64,000 bases of DNA from Pseudarthrobacter sp. PS3-L1 (GTDB taxonomy: Bacteria; Actinomycetota; Actinomycetes; Actinomycetales; Micrococcaceae). A program made the position numbers and the translations under genes. Position 1 is the first letter of the stretch. Each line of letters begins with the position of its first letter. The DNA lies in contig NZ_JASISU010000003.1 of the NCBI RefSeq assembly GCF_030063285.1, positions 669,967 through 733,966 of the forward strand. Direction: 5' to 3'. The notes under the pieces are model-generated. The model did no database searches. It had not been told where the DNA came from and was given only the letters and a program-made list of their open reading frames with translations. Below, piece by piece: positions 43,247 through 54,000 of this stretch.

Positions 43247-43630
43247 TTACTGTTCGCCGCGAATCCGGTCCATGTCACGGCGGTCCTTTTTGGTGGGCCG
43301 GCCGGTGCCACGGTCCCGCTGCGGAAGTCCCAGCGCTGGGGTAACAGGGCGTGGCGGAGTGTGGTCCGTGAAGCAGTGGGAAGCAGCCTCAGCGCCCACC
43401 CTCTTGTTGATGAGGCGTCGCACCTCAAGGATGCGTTCAAAACCCGACATCCTTACCGTGACGGTCTCGCCCGTCACCAGGGTTGCCGATGCCTTCGCTG
43501 GTGTCCCATTGAGCCGTACATGTCCGGCGCGGCACGCAGCAGTTGCCGCGGAACGTGTTTTGTAGGCACGGATGGCCCACAGCCAGGCATCGATCCGGAC
43601 TGTCGCTGGGGAGGAAGGCAGTGATGTCAT
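43247..43630 (-). CDS. S4 domain RNA-binding protein (Hsp15-like)
   Basis: A 127-residue protein with an S4 domain right after the start: VRIDAWLWAIRAYKTRSAAT then ACRAGHVRLNGTPAKASATL, followed by a basic tail (TGRPTKKDRRDMDRIRGEQ). This is the Hsp15/HslR layout; Hsp15 rescues stalled 50S subunits that carry nascent chain-tRNA. The frame extends upstream to 43879 but the family start is at ATG 43630. No ribosome site precedes it; a TATACT -10 box lies 14 bases upstream, so the leader is only a few bases long. Confidence 0.87.
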   Translation of the reverse strand: MTSLPSSPATVRIDAWLWAIRAYKTRSAATAACRAGHVRLNGTPAKASATLVTGETVTVRMSGFERILEVRRLINKRVGAEAASHCFTDHTPPRPVTPALGLPQRDRGTGRPTKKDRRDMDRIRGEQ

Positions 43631-43691
43631 AGGTGGGAACGAGTATACGGGCTGGCCACGCCGCGCCAGCGTGCGGCCAGCCCGGGACGGA

Positions 43692-44105
43692 CTAGCTGCT
43701 GGGTGTGGTTGGCGGCTCGTAGCCCTTGGGCGGCGTGTAGCCGTAAGGCTGTGGAGCCTGCGGTGCCCGGCCGTACGGGTCCTGCGGACCAACGGTGGGG
43801 TAGCCCTGTCCGCCAGCGGAGATGCCGCCCTGAAGCCTGACCAGCTCGGCAGTGTTCTCAGCGGTCCGGATACCGGCAATCAGCGATTCAAGGCCAATGC
43901 GGGCGAGGGCCAGGTAGATCAGGACAAACAGAGGCCCGATCACAATAAGCACCAGGAATCCCAGGACCGGTTGCCTTGAGGCAAAGGCGGCAACAACAAA
44001 GATGATGTACATCAGGCCCAGCCCGATCATGATCAGGATGTAGACCACTTTGGCGATGGCGGGCGATACAAACTTTGTAAATGACAGGTCGAAAAGATTC
44101 TGCAC
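43692..44105 (-). CDS. DUF4282 membrane protein
   Basis: A 137-residue protein with two hydrophobic helices (AKVVYILIMIGLGLMYIIFV and LGFLVLIVIGPLFVLIYLAL) followed by ARIGLESLIAGIRTAENTAE, the DUF4282 pattern, and a Pro/Gly/Tyr-rich tail. Function unknown. It starts at a GTG with GGGGGAACC upstream. Confidence 0.85.
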   Translation of the reverse strand: MQNLFDLSFTKFVSPAIAKVVYILIMIGLGLMYIIFVVAAFASRQPVLGFLVLIVIGPLFVLIYLALARIGLESLIAGIRTAENTAELVRLQGGISAGGQGYPTVGPQDPYGRAPQAPQPYGYTPPKGYEPPTTPSS

Positions 44106-44243
44106 GGTTCCCCCGTTGAGAGAGCGCCTGCGAGTGACAGGCGGGTCAATGATGAAGCCAGCTTAACTGGAGCCTGCACATAAAGCGCCAAACAACGCCC
44201 ATGGATTTTTTCACGCCATCCGCTGCTGACCTCACCACACAGA

Positions 44244-44273
44244 ATCCGGTGCAGGCGTTGGCCTGCACCGGAT
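44244..44273 (-). terminator. Terminator hairpin of the AKR-NmrA operon
   Basis: A perfect 13-bp stem, ATCCGGTGCAGGC (44244-44256) with its complement (44261-44273), and a 4-base loop. It begins 20 bases past the NmrA-like stop. No T run follows, as often in actinobacteria. Confidence 0.75.
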
Positions 44274-44293
44274 CTCCGATACTGCTGTTCCTT

Positions 44294-45145
44294 CTAGAGT
44301 GCGTTCTGCCTGAGGAGCTCTGCCAGGCCTATCGGGTCGTTCCCTGTCAGACCATGGACATCGGATGAAACCCCGGCCATCTCACCGGCTGCCATGGCTG
44401 TATATGTACTGACCCACGCCTCCACTTGCCACGGAGGTGCGCCATAGGAGGCACGTGATGCGTGCGCCTCCGCCAGCGTCTCGGCGTGGTACCTGACGTC
44501 GCGTCCCGTACTGGCGCTCATGATCGCCGCCGCTTGGTCCAGCGTGATCTCTTCGGGCCCCGTCAGGTTGTAGGTGGCACCTGCATGGACCGCCGGATCG
44601 TCCAGAACGGCAACGGCGCAACGGGCCACGTCTTCCCTGGCGACCGCGGACAGGAGCCCCTCCCCGGCAGGTCCACGGATTACGCCATCCTCACCGGCCA
44701 GGAGGGGTAGGAAATTGAGGTAGAAATTGTCCCGCAGGAACGTGAAACCCATGCCCGAGTCCCGCAGTCGCTGTTCCGTCGCGAAGTGGTCCCTGGCCAA
44801 GGTAAAGGTCGCGTCCAAAGCTGCGCCATAGAAGGAGGTGTAAACCACATGCCGCACGCCGGCTGCGGCAGCGGCATCGATGAAGCTGAAGTGCTGCTGC
44901 AGCCGGTCCTCCGCCTCCGCCGCCGAGACCATGAAAAGGGTATCGACACCGGCGAGTGCGGCGGCTGCCGCACCCGCGTCCCCGTAGCTGCACACAGCGG
45001 TTGCTGAATGCTTCAGCTGGGGTGCGCGGCCGGCGTCGCGCACCACCAGGCGCTGGGCTTTGCCAGCCTGTGAAAGATGCGCGGCAACCAGGCCACCGAG
45101 GGCTCCGGTGGAGCCGGTAACGGCAAGTCCTGGCAGGTCACTCAT
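44294..45145 (-). CDS. NmrA-like SDR family oxidoreductase
   Basis: A 283-residue atypical short-chain dehydrogenase. LAVTGSTGALGGLVAAHL is the nucleotide-binding motif and VRHVVYTSFYGAALDATFTL the typical NmrA/QorB central strand, with NFYLNFLPLLAG and YNLTGPEEITLDQAAAIM later. Such proteins reduce quinones or sense NAD(P). It begins 2 bases after the aldo/keto reductase stop, so it is the second gene of that operon. Confidence 0.86.
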   Translation of the reverse strand: MSDLPGLAVTGSTGALGGLVAAHLSQAGKAQRLVVRDAGRAPQLKHSATAVCSYGDAGAAAAALAGVDTLFMVSAAEAEDRLQQHFSFIDAAAAAGVRHVVYTSFYGAALDATFTLARDHFATEQRLRDSGMGFTFLRDNFYLNFLPLLAGEDGVIRGPAGEGLLSAVAREDVARCAVAVLDDPAVHAGATYNLTGPEEITLDQAAAIMSASTGRDVRYHAETLAEAHASRASYGAPPWQVEAWVSTYTAMAAGEMAGVSSDVHGLTGNDPIGLAELLRQNAL

Positions 45146-45147
45146 GG

Positions 45148-46149
45148 CTACTCCCTCGTGGCCGGCGACTTGGTCTGGGCGGGATCACGTTCAGCAAGCG
45201 AGCCGATTGCGTCGTCGATCTTCATCATGATGCCCTGATCCAGCGTCACGCCAGCAGCCGCAACGTTTCCTGCAATCTGTTCCGGCCGTGAAGCACCCAT
45301 GATTGCCGATGCCACGTTCTTGTTCTGCAGAACCCAGGCAATGGCCAGCTGCGGCATGGTGAGGCCAGCTTCGTCAGCAATGGGTTTCAGCTTCTGGACG
45401 CCGTCCAAGACGTCATCCTTCATCCAGCGGCTGATCATGGTGGCGCCGCCCTTGTCATCGGTGGCGCGGCTACCCTCGGGGGCGGGCTGCCCAGGCAGGT
45501 ACTTGCCGCTCAGGACGCCCTGCGCCATAGGGGACCAGACAATCTGGGAAAGCCCAAGTTCCTCTGAGGCGGGGACAACCTGGTCCTCAATCACTCGCCA
45601 CAGCATGGAGTACTGCGGTTGGTTGGAGATGAGCTGGAAGCCGAGTTCCTTGGAGAGCGCGTGGCCCTCGCGGATCTGCTCAGCAGTCCATTCGCTGACG
45701 CCAATGTAGAGTGCCTTGCCCTGCCGGACAATATCCGCAAATGCCTGCATGGTCTCTTCGAGCGGCGTCTCAAAGTCGAAGCGGTGGGCCTGGTAAAGGT
45801 CCACGTAGTCAGTCTGGAGCCGCGTGAGGGAGCCATTGATGGACTCCATGATGTGCTTCCGGGAGAGGCCTTGGTCATTGTGTCCCTTGGGCCCAGTGCC
45901 GCCGAAGACCTTTGTGAAAATTTCGATCGATTCGCGACGTTCGTCCTTGAGCGCCTCGCCTAGGACTGTCTCCGCGACAGTGTTGGCGTACACATCGGCG
46001 GTATCGAAAGTGCTGATCCCCGCATCAAGTGCTGCCCGTACGCACTGTGTAGCAACGTCGTTCTCCACCTGCGAGCCATGGGTCAGCCAGTTGCCGAACG
46101 TGATTTCCGAGATTTTGAAGCCGCTGTTTCCGAGATATCTGAATTCCAT
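45148..46149 (-). CDS. Aldo/keto reductase (potassium-channel beta-like)
   Basis: A 333-residue AKR: ISTFDTADVYANTVAETVLG carries catalytic Asp and Tyr, IEIFTKVFGG the Lys and VDLYQAHRFD the His. ISNQPQYSMLWRVIEDQVVP and IVWSPMAQGVLSGKYLPGQP are typical of the Kv-beta-like branch. It is a probable NADPH-dependent aldehyde or ketone reductase. The NmrA-like gene follows 2 bases after its stop, making a two-gene redox operon. Confidence 0.88.
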   Translation of the reverse strand: MEFRYLGNSGFKISEITFGNWLTHGSQVENDVATQCVRAALDAGISTFDTADVYANTVAETVLGEALKDERRESIEIFTKVFGGTGPKGHNDQGLSRKHIMESINGSLTRLQTDYVDLYQAHRFDFETPLEETMQAFADIVRQGKALYIGVSEWTAEQIREGHALSKELGFQLISNQPQYSMLWRVIEDQVVPASEELGLSQIVWSPMAQGVLSGKYLPGQPAPEGSRATDDKGGATMISRWMKDDVLDGVQKLKPIADEAGLTMPQLAIAWVLQNKNVASAIMGASRPEQIAGNVAAAGVTLDQGIMMKIDDAIGSLAERDPAQTKSPATRE

Positions 46150-46232
46150 GTCTTCCACGCTAGTGCAGATGGTTGCTCAGGGTAAGTGCCTTCGCGCTCC
46201 CACCGGCAAAAGCGCTGGCCAATCCGGCGGGC

Positions 46233-47381
46233 TTAGCCCTTGTTGGCGCGCTGCTTCTTCGAAGGCCCATTGCCGGACAGCGGCTTCGGTCCAGGTCCCG
46301 TCTCTGCGGTGCGCGGTTTGCCGGCACCAGGCGACGTGGTTGGGGTAGGCGGGGCCGAGGGACGCTTTGGCTGAGGCTTGGCAGGCGCTGCGGGGCCGGT
46401 GTCCTTCGTGGCTGCTCCCGCCTCATTCACCGCCGAAGGGCGCGCTGTCCCCGGCGCAGAGGACGGCTTGGGAGGTGATGCTGGCTGTGCGGCCCGCGGA
46501 GATTCCGGCTCTGCCCCTGGTGGGGACGCCGGTGCCGGAGCTGCCGCAGGTGTGATGTCGGCGGGCTTCGCCGACGCCGGCTTCCTGGTGGGCGATGTGC
46601 CAAGGGGTGCTGACGATGCACGAGGCGCGGGGGGCCTCTTGACAGTTCGCACGGGCGGGGCCTTCGCTTCCGTGGAGTCCCTGTCTCCCTGTGCTGTCCT
46701 GGAATCATCAGCGGTGCTTGTCCCGGGGGTCTCTGCGCGCCCATCCGCAGGATTCCGAGAGACTTTGGGCAAAGTGGGTGTGCTCTGTTGCGGCTGTTCG
46801 GACCGTGCGGCCTCCCTTGCTTTGGCAGCCTCGACAGCAGCGGCCCAATCGCTTGCCAGCGCTGGTTCTTCGCGTTTGATGGAGGCTGCTGCCGGGAGTT
46901 TGCCGATGGTGTCACTCACCCGGGCCCAGGCGCTGCGTGCCTTGGTGGTAAGAGGGCGTAGGGCTGGTCCCGGCGTAGTTGTTCCCCGGTCCGTGGACGC
47001 GCCGCCCGTGGGAGCAGGCGTGACACTGGGAGGCTTGGCGCGGCTCGGCATTGCGGGCGCCGACGAGGATGACGGTGTCTTCTGGGTGGGTACAACCCGC
47101 TCCGTCGGTGCTGGGGCCGTGACGCCTGATGAGGGGCCAGCGCTACTTTGGTCCCGGAACCGAGTGCTGGAGGCCGACGAAGGCACCAGCCGAACCAAAG
47201 GGACGGTTTCCTCGCGGCGGAGCCGACCGAAAAGAGCCAGGACCAGGATCACTGTGAGCCGGCCAGCACCAACCAGCAGGAGGGTGACCACGGAAAGAAT
47301 AAACAGGCACAGGAACATGAGCAGCCCCAACCCGAGAGTACCCAGATAGGTCAGGTTGATCACCAGAGTTGTTGAATCCAT
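46233..47381 (-). CDS. Membrane protein with long disordered Pro/Ala/Ser-rich tail
   Basis: A 382-residue protein. Residues 1-55 hold two hydrophobic segments (LGTLGLGLLMFLCLFILSVV and LLLVGAGRLTVILVLALFG), and the rest, about 320 residues, is low-complexity Pro/Ala/Ser/Lys sequence with no fold in sight. G/C third positions in a reading frame rich in Pro and Ala, and the good membrane segment, support a real gene; AAGGG precedes the ATG. Function unknown. The 284 bases to the next gene (47382-47665) hold nothing I can identify. Confidence 0.7.
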   Translation of the reverse strand: MDSTTLVINLTYLGTLGLGLLMFLCLFILSVVTLLLVGAGRLTVILVLALFGRLRREETVPLVRLVPSSASSTRFRDQSSAGPSSGVTAPAPTERVVPTQKTPSSSSAPAMPSRAKPPSVTPAPTGGASTDRGTTTPGPALRPLTTKARSAWARVSDTIGKLPAAASIKREEPALASDWAAAVEAAKAREAARSEQPQQSTPTLPKVSRNPADGRAETPGTSTADDSRTAQGDRDSTEAKAPPVRTVKRPPAPRASSAPLGTSPTRKPASAKPADITPAAAPAPASPPGAEPESPRAAQPASPPKPSSAPGTARPSAVNEAGAATKDTGPAAPAKPQPKRPSAPPTPTTSPGAGKPRTAETGPGPKPLSGNGPSKKQRANKG

Positions 47382-47665
47382 GAGATGCCCTTCCTTCTAT
47401 CAGCCGGCAGCGCGGGTCAGTGTTGATCTCGCTCGCTGCGGTTAACAGCCCCACGTCAACCTTACGGATAATCCGGACAAACGCGTGCCTCACAGAAAGG
47501 GTGGCCGCGTGTTGTGTCGAACCTGTTACCCGAAATGACAAGACGGGTTGCCACCTGCAATTGTGGGACCTGTTCTGTGCCCGCCGCGACCTGGCGGAGA
47601 AGGCTTGTGTGGGGGGCGCCCAGAGCCCAGCGATGAGCAGAAGCAACCGGATTGGAACACCTGAC

Positions 47666-48067
47666 ATGCCCCAAAACCTTGTTCTTGACGCCGCCTGCAT
47701 CTGCCTCTCCGGAGAGACCTACGCGGCATGCTGTGGCAGATTTCACACAGGCCAGTCGTGGGCCGCCACGGCAGAGGAGCTGATGAGGTCCAGATACTCT
47801 GCATTCGCTGCGCATTATCAGTCATACCTCCTGCAGACGTGGCACCCGCAAACCCGTCCGGCGGAAGTGGGGTTCGACGACGACCTGCAGTGGCGGCGGT
47901 TGGATATTCTCAGGACGGACCACGGTGGCCCACTGGATACCGCAGGCACGGTGCGCTTTATGGCCCATTACCGGAGTGCCGGACAGCGCGGTTTTCAGGA
48001 AGAGACCAGCTCATTCATGCGCATTGACCATCGCTGGTTTTACGTGGACGGCGTACAGCACAACTGA
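47666..48067 (+). CDS. YchJ/UPF0225 family SEC-C-like protein
   Basis: A 133-residue protein: ACICLSGETYAACCGRFHTG is the YchJ N-terminal Cys motif (C-x-C-x8-CC), then ATAEELMRSRYSAFAAHYQS YLL, which is the family core, and YRSAGQRGFQEETSSFMRID ending in the C-terminal HRWFYVDG. YchJ-like proteins have an NTF2-like fold and bind zinc; function unclear. Note ICL replaces the usual PCG in the first motif. ATG 47666 follows GGAAC; an ATG at 47633 is possible. Confidence 0.85.
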   Translation: MPQNLVLDAACICLSGETYAACCGRFHTGQSWAATAEELMRSRYSAFAAHYQSYLLQTWHPQTRPAEVGFDDDLQWRRLDILRTDHGGPLDTAGTVRFMAHYRSAGQRGFQEETSSFMRIDHRWFYVDGVQHN

Positions 48068-48071
48068 AGTG

Positions 48072-48374
48072 TCAGTGACCGTTGATCATGACGCGGGGGA
48101 ATGTCCCGGTGGCGGCGGGCTGCTGTGGCACAAAATCTGAGGGAAGCTCCACTGTAGAAGCGTGACGAACCAGGCGGTCCCAGCCTCGGTTGATGGCGTT
48201 CACCACAAATGAAAGCCCGGCTGACAGGAGGAACCAGGCAAGTTTTCCCACTCCGACTGCCGTTAATGCCGCCAGCCCAGCAGAGATCACAAAGGCGGCT
48301 AGGGCCACGGCAAAAACGAGTGTTCCGATGAAGACCAAGGTGGCGGTGTCCAAGGCGGCGAAGTCGACCAACAT
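48072..48374 (-). CDS. Small membrane protein, unknown
   Basis: A 100-residue protein with two hydrophobic helices (VFIGTLVFAVALAAFVISAG and KLAWFLLSAGLSFVVNAINR) and a polar C-terminus. AGGGAAAAAC precedes the ATG. Convergent with the YchJ-like gene 4 bases away. No family recognised. The 345 bases between it and jetA (48375-48719) contain small hairpins (for example GCCCG/CGGGC at 48475-48490) but no gene. Confidence 0.7.
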   Translation of the reverse strand: MLVDFAALDTATLVFIGTLVFAVALAAFVISAGLAALTAVGVGKLAWFLLSAGLSFVVNAINRGWDRLVRHASTVELPSDFVPQQPAATGTFPRVMINGH

Positions 48375-48719
48375 GTTTTTCCCTGCTTAGAACGAGCCGC
48401 ACATATGTCCGGCATTTTCCTCTTTCTGAGAGCTCGAGACTAAGGGTGGCCGCTGGCACGAAGCTAACGGAACGGCCCGCGTCGCCGGGCTTGATGCGGG
48501 ATCGAGACACTACCCACCGGTAGGTCACGGACATATTGCGGGAACCCCCTTTCCGAGATGCCCGCCTGTGCGAATGTGCAGCCTGGTGATGCGTCAGGAA
48601 ACGTGGGCGGGACGCCTGAGTTAACCTTGTAGTTGGCCAATTCTGTCCCAGCGGGCTCTGCCCCAGCCGACAATGGCTCATCAGCAGTAGCTGCCATCCA
48701 CCAGCCAAGGAGAAAGTGC

Positions 48720-50171
48720 GTGCCACGCCCCGCCAGGTCATCCGCCGATGCCATCAGCGACAGGCTCCGCGACCTGGAACTGCTCACGCGCGGCCCCGCC
48801 TGGGCGTTGACGCGCTCGGCTCCCTGGGTGATCGCCGTCCTCCAGGCTTCTTTCACCCGCACCCGGCCGCAGGTTCCGCTGGAAGAATTCCATGCCGACG
48901 TCGATTCTTTCCTCGAGCGGCTCCGCAGGGATGATGCGTCGCTGGGTGGCAGCACCAATGGGAAGGCATTTGGCGATGAATGGACTCGACGACTGTTCCT
49001 GGCCCGTCGGAACCAGTCTGGGCAGATAGTTTATGAGGTAACAGAGCCAGCAGCGCGTGTCCTGGCCTTTCTTGAGAGCCTCGCCAGTGACAGGTCCACC
49101 CTCAACGGGTCCCGGCTCGGAACGTTACTGGGCGATGTGGAGAAACTCGCCCACGAGACCAACCCGGACCAGACCGCGCGGCTGGAATCTCTGGAAGATG
49201 AAATCGATGAGCGTCGGCAGCTGATCCAGGATATTTCCACCGGTGAGGTGGAAGGCATCCTGGACGATGAAGAGGCTGTGGAGGCTGCGGGAAATATCCT
49301 AGACCTCGCGGGAAGCCTGCCTGCGGACTACAAGAAAATGCGCGACCGTATCGAGGAACTGGTGGGAGGGCTGCGAAACCAGATCATTGAGGAATCCCTG
49401 ACCAAGGGTGCCACTATGGCCCAGGTCCTTGAAGCGGATCGTCGACTGCGGCAGAGCCCGGAGGGCCGCACGTTCCGTTCTTTCGCAGCATTCCTGGAAG
49501 ATCCCGCCCAGCAGGTACGCTTTCGCTCCGCGATCGGGGAAGTCCTGAGCCGGGAGTTTGCGGACGACCTCTCGGCCGAGGACAGGGAGACGCTCAAGAA
49601 CCTGGTCGCCGAACTCCGGCACCAGCACAGCCAGATCCAGCGCATCTATGGCAAGCTCAGTGAAAGCCTGAACACTTACGTGCAGAGCGATGACTACCGT
49701 CAGTCTGTCCGGTTGCGAACCGTTCTGCGCGAGGCCGAGTCTGCTCTCCGCTCCCTGCCATATGAGCGGGACAGGCCCGCCCTGGTACCGGGCCCGGAGC
49801 TGTTCAATGCAGGATTCGAGTCGTTGGCAATGGTGAAACTCTTTGACCCGGACGAATTTGCCGTTCCACCCCGGCTGGCCGATCCCATTGCGTTCAGCGA
49901 CGAGGACCGCGCAAGGTCCCCGCGCACTGGCAAGGCAAGGTCCGACGTCGTCCGGAACGCCATGGCGGGAGCCGCGACTGTGACGGAGGCCTGGCAGAAC
50001 CTGCCGCCCAGCGAACGCCATATCAACTCCATCCGCGAACTTCTCTCCCAGGCCCTGCACTCCGGAGGCGGGTTTGACCGTGCCGCCTGGGAGACCCTTG
50101 AATTCGACCAGATCGACGGGTCAACACGTACTGCCTATGTGCCGGCCGTGACCCTTACGAAGGACTCATGA
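48720..50171 (+). CDS. jetA: DUF3375 protein, JetA/MksF kleisin of a Wadjet-type SMC complex
   Basis: A 483-residue DUF3375 protein. The JetA/MksF pattern is present: [20 protein letters not shown] at the start, [20 protein letters not shown], the Trp/Leu module [43 protein letters not shown], and [20 protein letters not shown], with long charged helices after it. In Wadjet, JetA is the kleisin that links JetB and the SMC heads. The GTG at 48720 has AAGGAG 7 bases upstream, so the upstream codons from 48633 are not used. Stop and next start share ATGA. Confidence 0.93.
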   Translation: MPRPARSSADAISDRLRDLELLTRGPAWALTRSAPWVIAVLQASFTRTRPQVPLEEFHADVDSFLERLRRDDASLGGSTNGKAFGDEWTRRLFLARRNQSGQIVYEVTEPAARVLAFLESLASDRSTLNGSRLGTLLGDVEKLAHETNPDQTARLESLEDEIDERRQLIQDISTGEVEGILDDEEAVEAAGNILDLAGSLPADYKKMRDRIEELVGGLRNQIIEESLTKGATMAQVLEADRRLRQSPEGRTFRSFAAFLEDPAQQVRFRSAIGEVLSREFADDLSAEDRETLKNLVAELRHQHSQIQRIYGKLSESLNTYVQSDDYRQSVRLRTVLREAESALRSLPYERDRPALVPGPELFNAGFESLAMVKLFDPDEFAVPPRLADPIAFSDEDRARSPRTGKARSDVVRNAMAGAATVTEAWQNLPPSERHINSIRELLSQALHSGGGFDRAAWETLEFDQIDGSTRTAYVPAVTLTKDS

Positions 50172-51064
50172 TGACTGAGATTTCAGGCCCGGTGACCACT
50201 GACGCGGCAGAAGCCGTTGACGCTGGCGATGGCTGGGAGGTCGCGCCGCTGGCAACGCCCCCGCACGGTAGCGAAGATCCGCTACTTGTGAAGCCTCGGG
50301 ACACGTTTGTTGATGGCGCGGCTCTGTTCCCCGGTGATTCCGGTGTGCTACCCATGAAAGTTCGCCAGGCGTTAGTGAAACTCCTCAAAGGCCCCTACAT
50401 TGACGGGGGGCGCGAGGAAAAACTGTGGACCACCCTCTTAGACAACCAACTCATCCTCCGCAGCAGGCTGGCCGAGCTGTTTCTGACGTTGGAACTCGAC
50501 CATGAGCGTAAGGTCGCCGTCCTGAGGCCTGTGGATCCCGAGGCAATTGGCGGGAACACCCGGTCGAGCATCCTGCGGCAGCAGCGGACCCTCAGCAGGG
50601 TAGAGACGATCGTGCTCCTCCGGCTGCGCCTCCTGCTGGACCGCCACGTCACAGCACAGACCGATCCCACGGTGACCCGCGAGGAAATCACCGAGCTAGT
50701 AGCCCACTACCAGCCAGCCGGACTACAGGATGCCCTCCGGGACGCCGACGTGGTGACGCGCACCATCACCAAACTGCTCGCCCGCCAACTCCTCCTGCCT
50801 ACCGGGCTGGAAGAGACCTACACAATCTCCAATGCGCTGCCGCTGGCCTTGCCGTTCGAGAACATTGGTGACATTCCGGACCACATCAGGGCCCTTGTTG
50901 CTGCTGGCACCGATCAGGCCGGCACCGAACCCCTGCTGGACTTCGATGCTGCCGAAGGATCCGAAGAAGGATCCGAAGAAGTATCCGACGACGTGGAGCC
51001 CGACGACGCCACTCTGGGTGGCCATGAGGGCGCCGCCGACCAAAGAACTGAGGATGCCTCATGA
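50168..51064 (+). CDS. jetB: DUF4194 protein, JetB/MksE kleisin-binding subunit
   Basis: A 298-residue DUF4194 protein. The winged-helix core covers residues about 60-255 ([60 protein letters not shown]). The last 50 residues are very acidic, with an [12 protein letters not shown] repeat made by three in-frame 12-base units (50954-50989). JetB binds JetA and helps load the complex on DNA. It overlaps both neighbours by 4 bases (ATGA), so the three proteins should be made in fixed ratio. Confidence 0.92.
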   Translation: MMTEISGPVTTDAAEAVDAGDGWEVAPLATPPHGSEDPLLVKPRDTFVDGAALFPGDSGVLPMKVRQALVKLLKGPYIDGGREEKLWTTLLDNQLILRSRLAELFLTLELDHERKVAVLRPVDPEAIGGNTRSSILRQQRTLSRVETIVLLRLRLLLDRHVTAQTDPTVTREEITELVAHYQPAGLQDALRDADVVTRTITKLLARQLLLPTGLEETYTISNALPLALPFENIGDIPDHIRALVAAGTDQAGTEPLLDFDAAEGSEEGSEEVSDDVEPDDATLGGHEGAADQRTEDAS

Positions 51065-54000
51065 GTATCGCTGCGATGCTTCCCCTGGGGGAGGAAACCA
51101 ACCCGGGCCAGATGCGCCTGGCACAGGTCCAGGTGGTCAACTGGGGAACGTTCCATGGAGCGCACACCATGCACGTGGACCGTAACGGTACGCTCCTGAC
51201 TGGAAACTCCGGGGTCGGAAAGTCCACGTTGTTCGACGCGATGCTGAGGGTTTTTGATGCCCGGCCTCGCTCCAATGAGGCGGCTGCCCAGCGATCCGGT
51301 GGTGCGGTGGAGGACAAGAGAACAACTTTCACCTACATGCGCGGAAAAGTGGGAGACAAGGCTGTGGGCGAGGGCTCCGCCAGCGCCTTCCAGCGCCCGG
51401 GTGCCACCTGGTCAGCCATCGCTCTGACCTTCGATAACGCAGCCGGTAGCCGCGTCTGTGTCTCGGCGCTGTTTGACCTGCCCAAAAATGGCACCGAATC
51501 GAGTGTTGGCCGGTTCTATCTGATTGGCAATGCGCCGCTGGACCTTCAGGTACTGGAAAATATTGCGGACAAGCGCTTCAGTCGGAGCACCTTGGAAGCC
51601 GTCCTGCCCGAGCTCCAGGTTTTTGATGTGCACAAGGCGTTTGCGGAGCGCTTCCGCCGCCTCCTGGGCATCAGTTCTGATCAGGCATTGCCGCTGCTGC
51701 GGGTCATCCAGGCGGGTAAGGGCCTTGGCGGTAGCGTGAACACGTTTTTCCGCGACCAGGTCCTGGATGCGCCTGCCACCCTTGCGGCCGCTGATGACGT
51801 GGTGGAGGAATTCAGCAATCTGATGTCTATCAGGCAGCGGCTTGAGGATGTTCGGCAGCAGCGTGACCAGTTGGCGCCGGTGCCCGGGCTCAATATGGCC
51901 TACGCGCAGTCGTTGCTGGAAGCCAACAGGCTGCGGAACCTCTCCGGTGAGGAATTTGAGTCCTACCGGAATTATCTGGGCGTGGAGGTCCACACGCGCA
52001 CTTTGGCGCGGTTCCGGGACCTTGCCCAGGTCAAGGCAAAAGAACTTGCAGCTGAGCGGAGCGTTAGGGACGGGCTTTCCAGTGAATTGCGCCAGCTCGA
52101 AACGGATTACAACAACCAGGGCGGCAACGCCATCTCAGCAATTGAGCAGTCGCTGGAGAACGCCAGGGTGGCCCTGCGGCTTCGCGAGCAGGTTGAAGAA
52201 TCAGCCCGGCAAGGACTCAGGGACGCGGGCCTGGCCCTGGAATGGAACGCAGCCGGGTGGGAGCAGGCGCACACACAGGCTGCAGAACGGACAGCGTCGC
52301 TGCACGAAGACTCGGAGGAACTCAAGGAGCTCCGCTTTGACGCCTTTGATGCCCATGCCACCAGGAAGCGTGAGCTGGTGGCGGCGGAGCAGGAGCTGCG
52401 CTCGCTGCAGACCCGCACGTCCCTGCTGCCGCCGTCGAGCATTGAAAACCGGTCCGCCATCTCCGCCGCCACCGGCATCCCCGAGGAGCAGATGCCCTTT
52501 GCCGGTGAGCTCATCGACCTGGCCATCGAGCAGGAGCGGTGGCGGCCAGCAGCAGAGCGGGCGCTGCGCGGGCTCGCCACTACCCTCCTGGTTCCCGGAA
52601 CCACGTTCCCTGCCGTCACCCGCTACCTCAATGACAATTCCATCCGTGGTGCCCTGCGTGCCGTGGATATTTCCAAACCCCTTACCGGTGGCGCGCTTGC
52701 GGTCGAGGACGTGAACGACGGCGACCTGCTAACCAAGCTGGACGTCCTCACCACAGGTGTCCATGCGGATGCCGGCGCCTGGGTCCGGGAACGGATTGCC
52801 CTGGATTTCGCCTATCCCTGCGTGGAGGACCCCGCAGAACTGGCCGGGATGGACAGGGGCCTCAGCTTGGGCGGCGTGGTCAAGCGCAACCGCCACACGG
52901 TGGAAAAGGACGACAGGTTCGCCGGGCGCCATGACTACGTGCTCGGCTTCGACAATGCCGCCAAGCGAGAACTCGTGGAACAGCAGGTCCAGGCACTGGT
53001 TGCGTCACTGGCCGAGGCATCCCAGCTCGCCCAGAGTCGCGAGGAATCCCACCAGGGCATGGCGCGGCAGCTGGACGCCTTGCGCCGCGTGGTGGAGGAC
53101 CACCGGCCCTGGGAACAGGTATCAACAGATGGTCCAGCGCAAGAGCTGGGCAGGATTGGCCAGCGCCTCAAGGACGCCCTCGCTGCCCAAGCGGACCTTG
53201 AGCCTCTCCGCGCCGCCATCGAGGCGACCCGGCAGAAGCAGGAATCGAGCACCGGAGCCGCAGCAGTGCTGCAGAGCGAGTACAAAGCGCTGGATCAACA
53301 GCTCATGGCTGCCAATTCCCTCCTTGAAGCCGGGCGCGCCCGGCTGGCTGCCTCATCGCCCTCGGATGCAACGTCCAAGGCGCTGGAACCGTACTTCGAG
53401 GAATGTGGCGAGGTTACCGAACTCCACGAGTTGGACAACCTGGCCCACCGCGTACGGACCGCGCTGTTGGCGGAACTCCACGTCGCAGAAAGCGGCGCCC
53501 AGGCCACAGCGGAGCGCCTGACGCGGCTCTTTGAAGGATTTGTGCGGGATTGGGGGACGTCCATCTCTGCAGACCATGGCACCTCGATCGGTGCGGCAGG
53601 AGACTTCGAATCGCGCTACCACGCCATCGTCAGCGATGGACTACCTGCTCAGGAAGCGGAATTCCGGGAGTTCTTCAACCAGCGCACGCACGAATCTTTC
53701 AGTACCCTGCTCCACCTGCTCGACGAGGAACGGCGCTCCATCACCAGTAGGATCCTGCCCTTGAACGGCATCCTGGCCCACGTGGACTTCCACGAGGGTA
53801 GTTACCTGGAACTGGACATCAAACAGACGCTGCCTCCCGCTGCCCGGCAGTTCAAGGAGGCCATTGCTGCAGCTCTGAAAGCCCGGCATGCAAGGCCAGC
53901 AAGGGCTGCCAGGCCGGTCAGTCTAGGCAGCGCGGCACCTGGTGCTGCCGATCCAGCTGCTGCTGGGCCTGTGTCTGCCGCCGCGCCCGATGAGGACGCC

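Noticed and set aside
48633..48719. Longer jetA start at 48633
   Set aside because: The GTG at 48720 has AAGGAG at good spacing, and the upstream codons read as non-family sequence.
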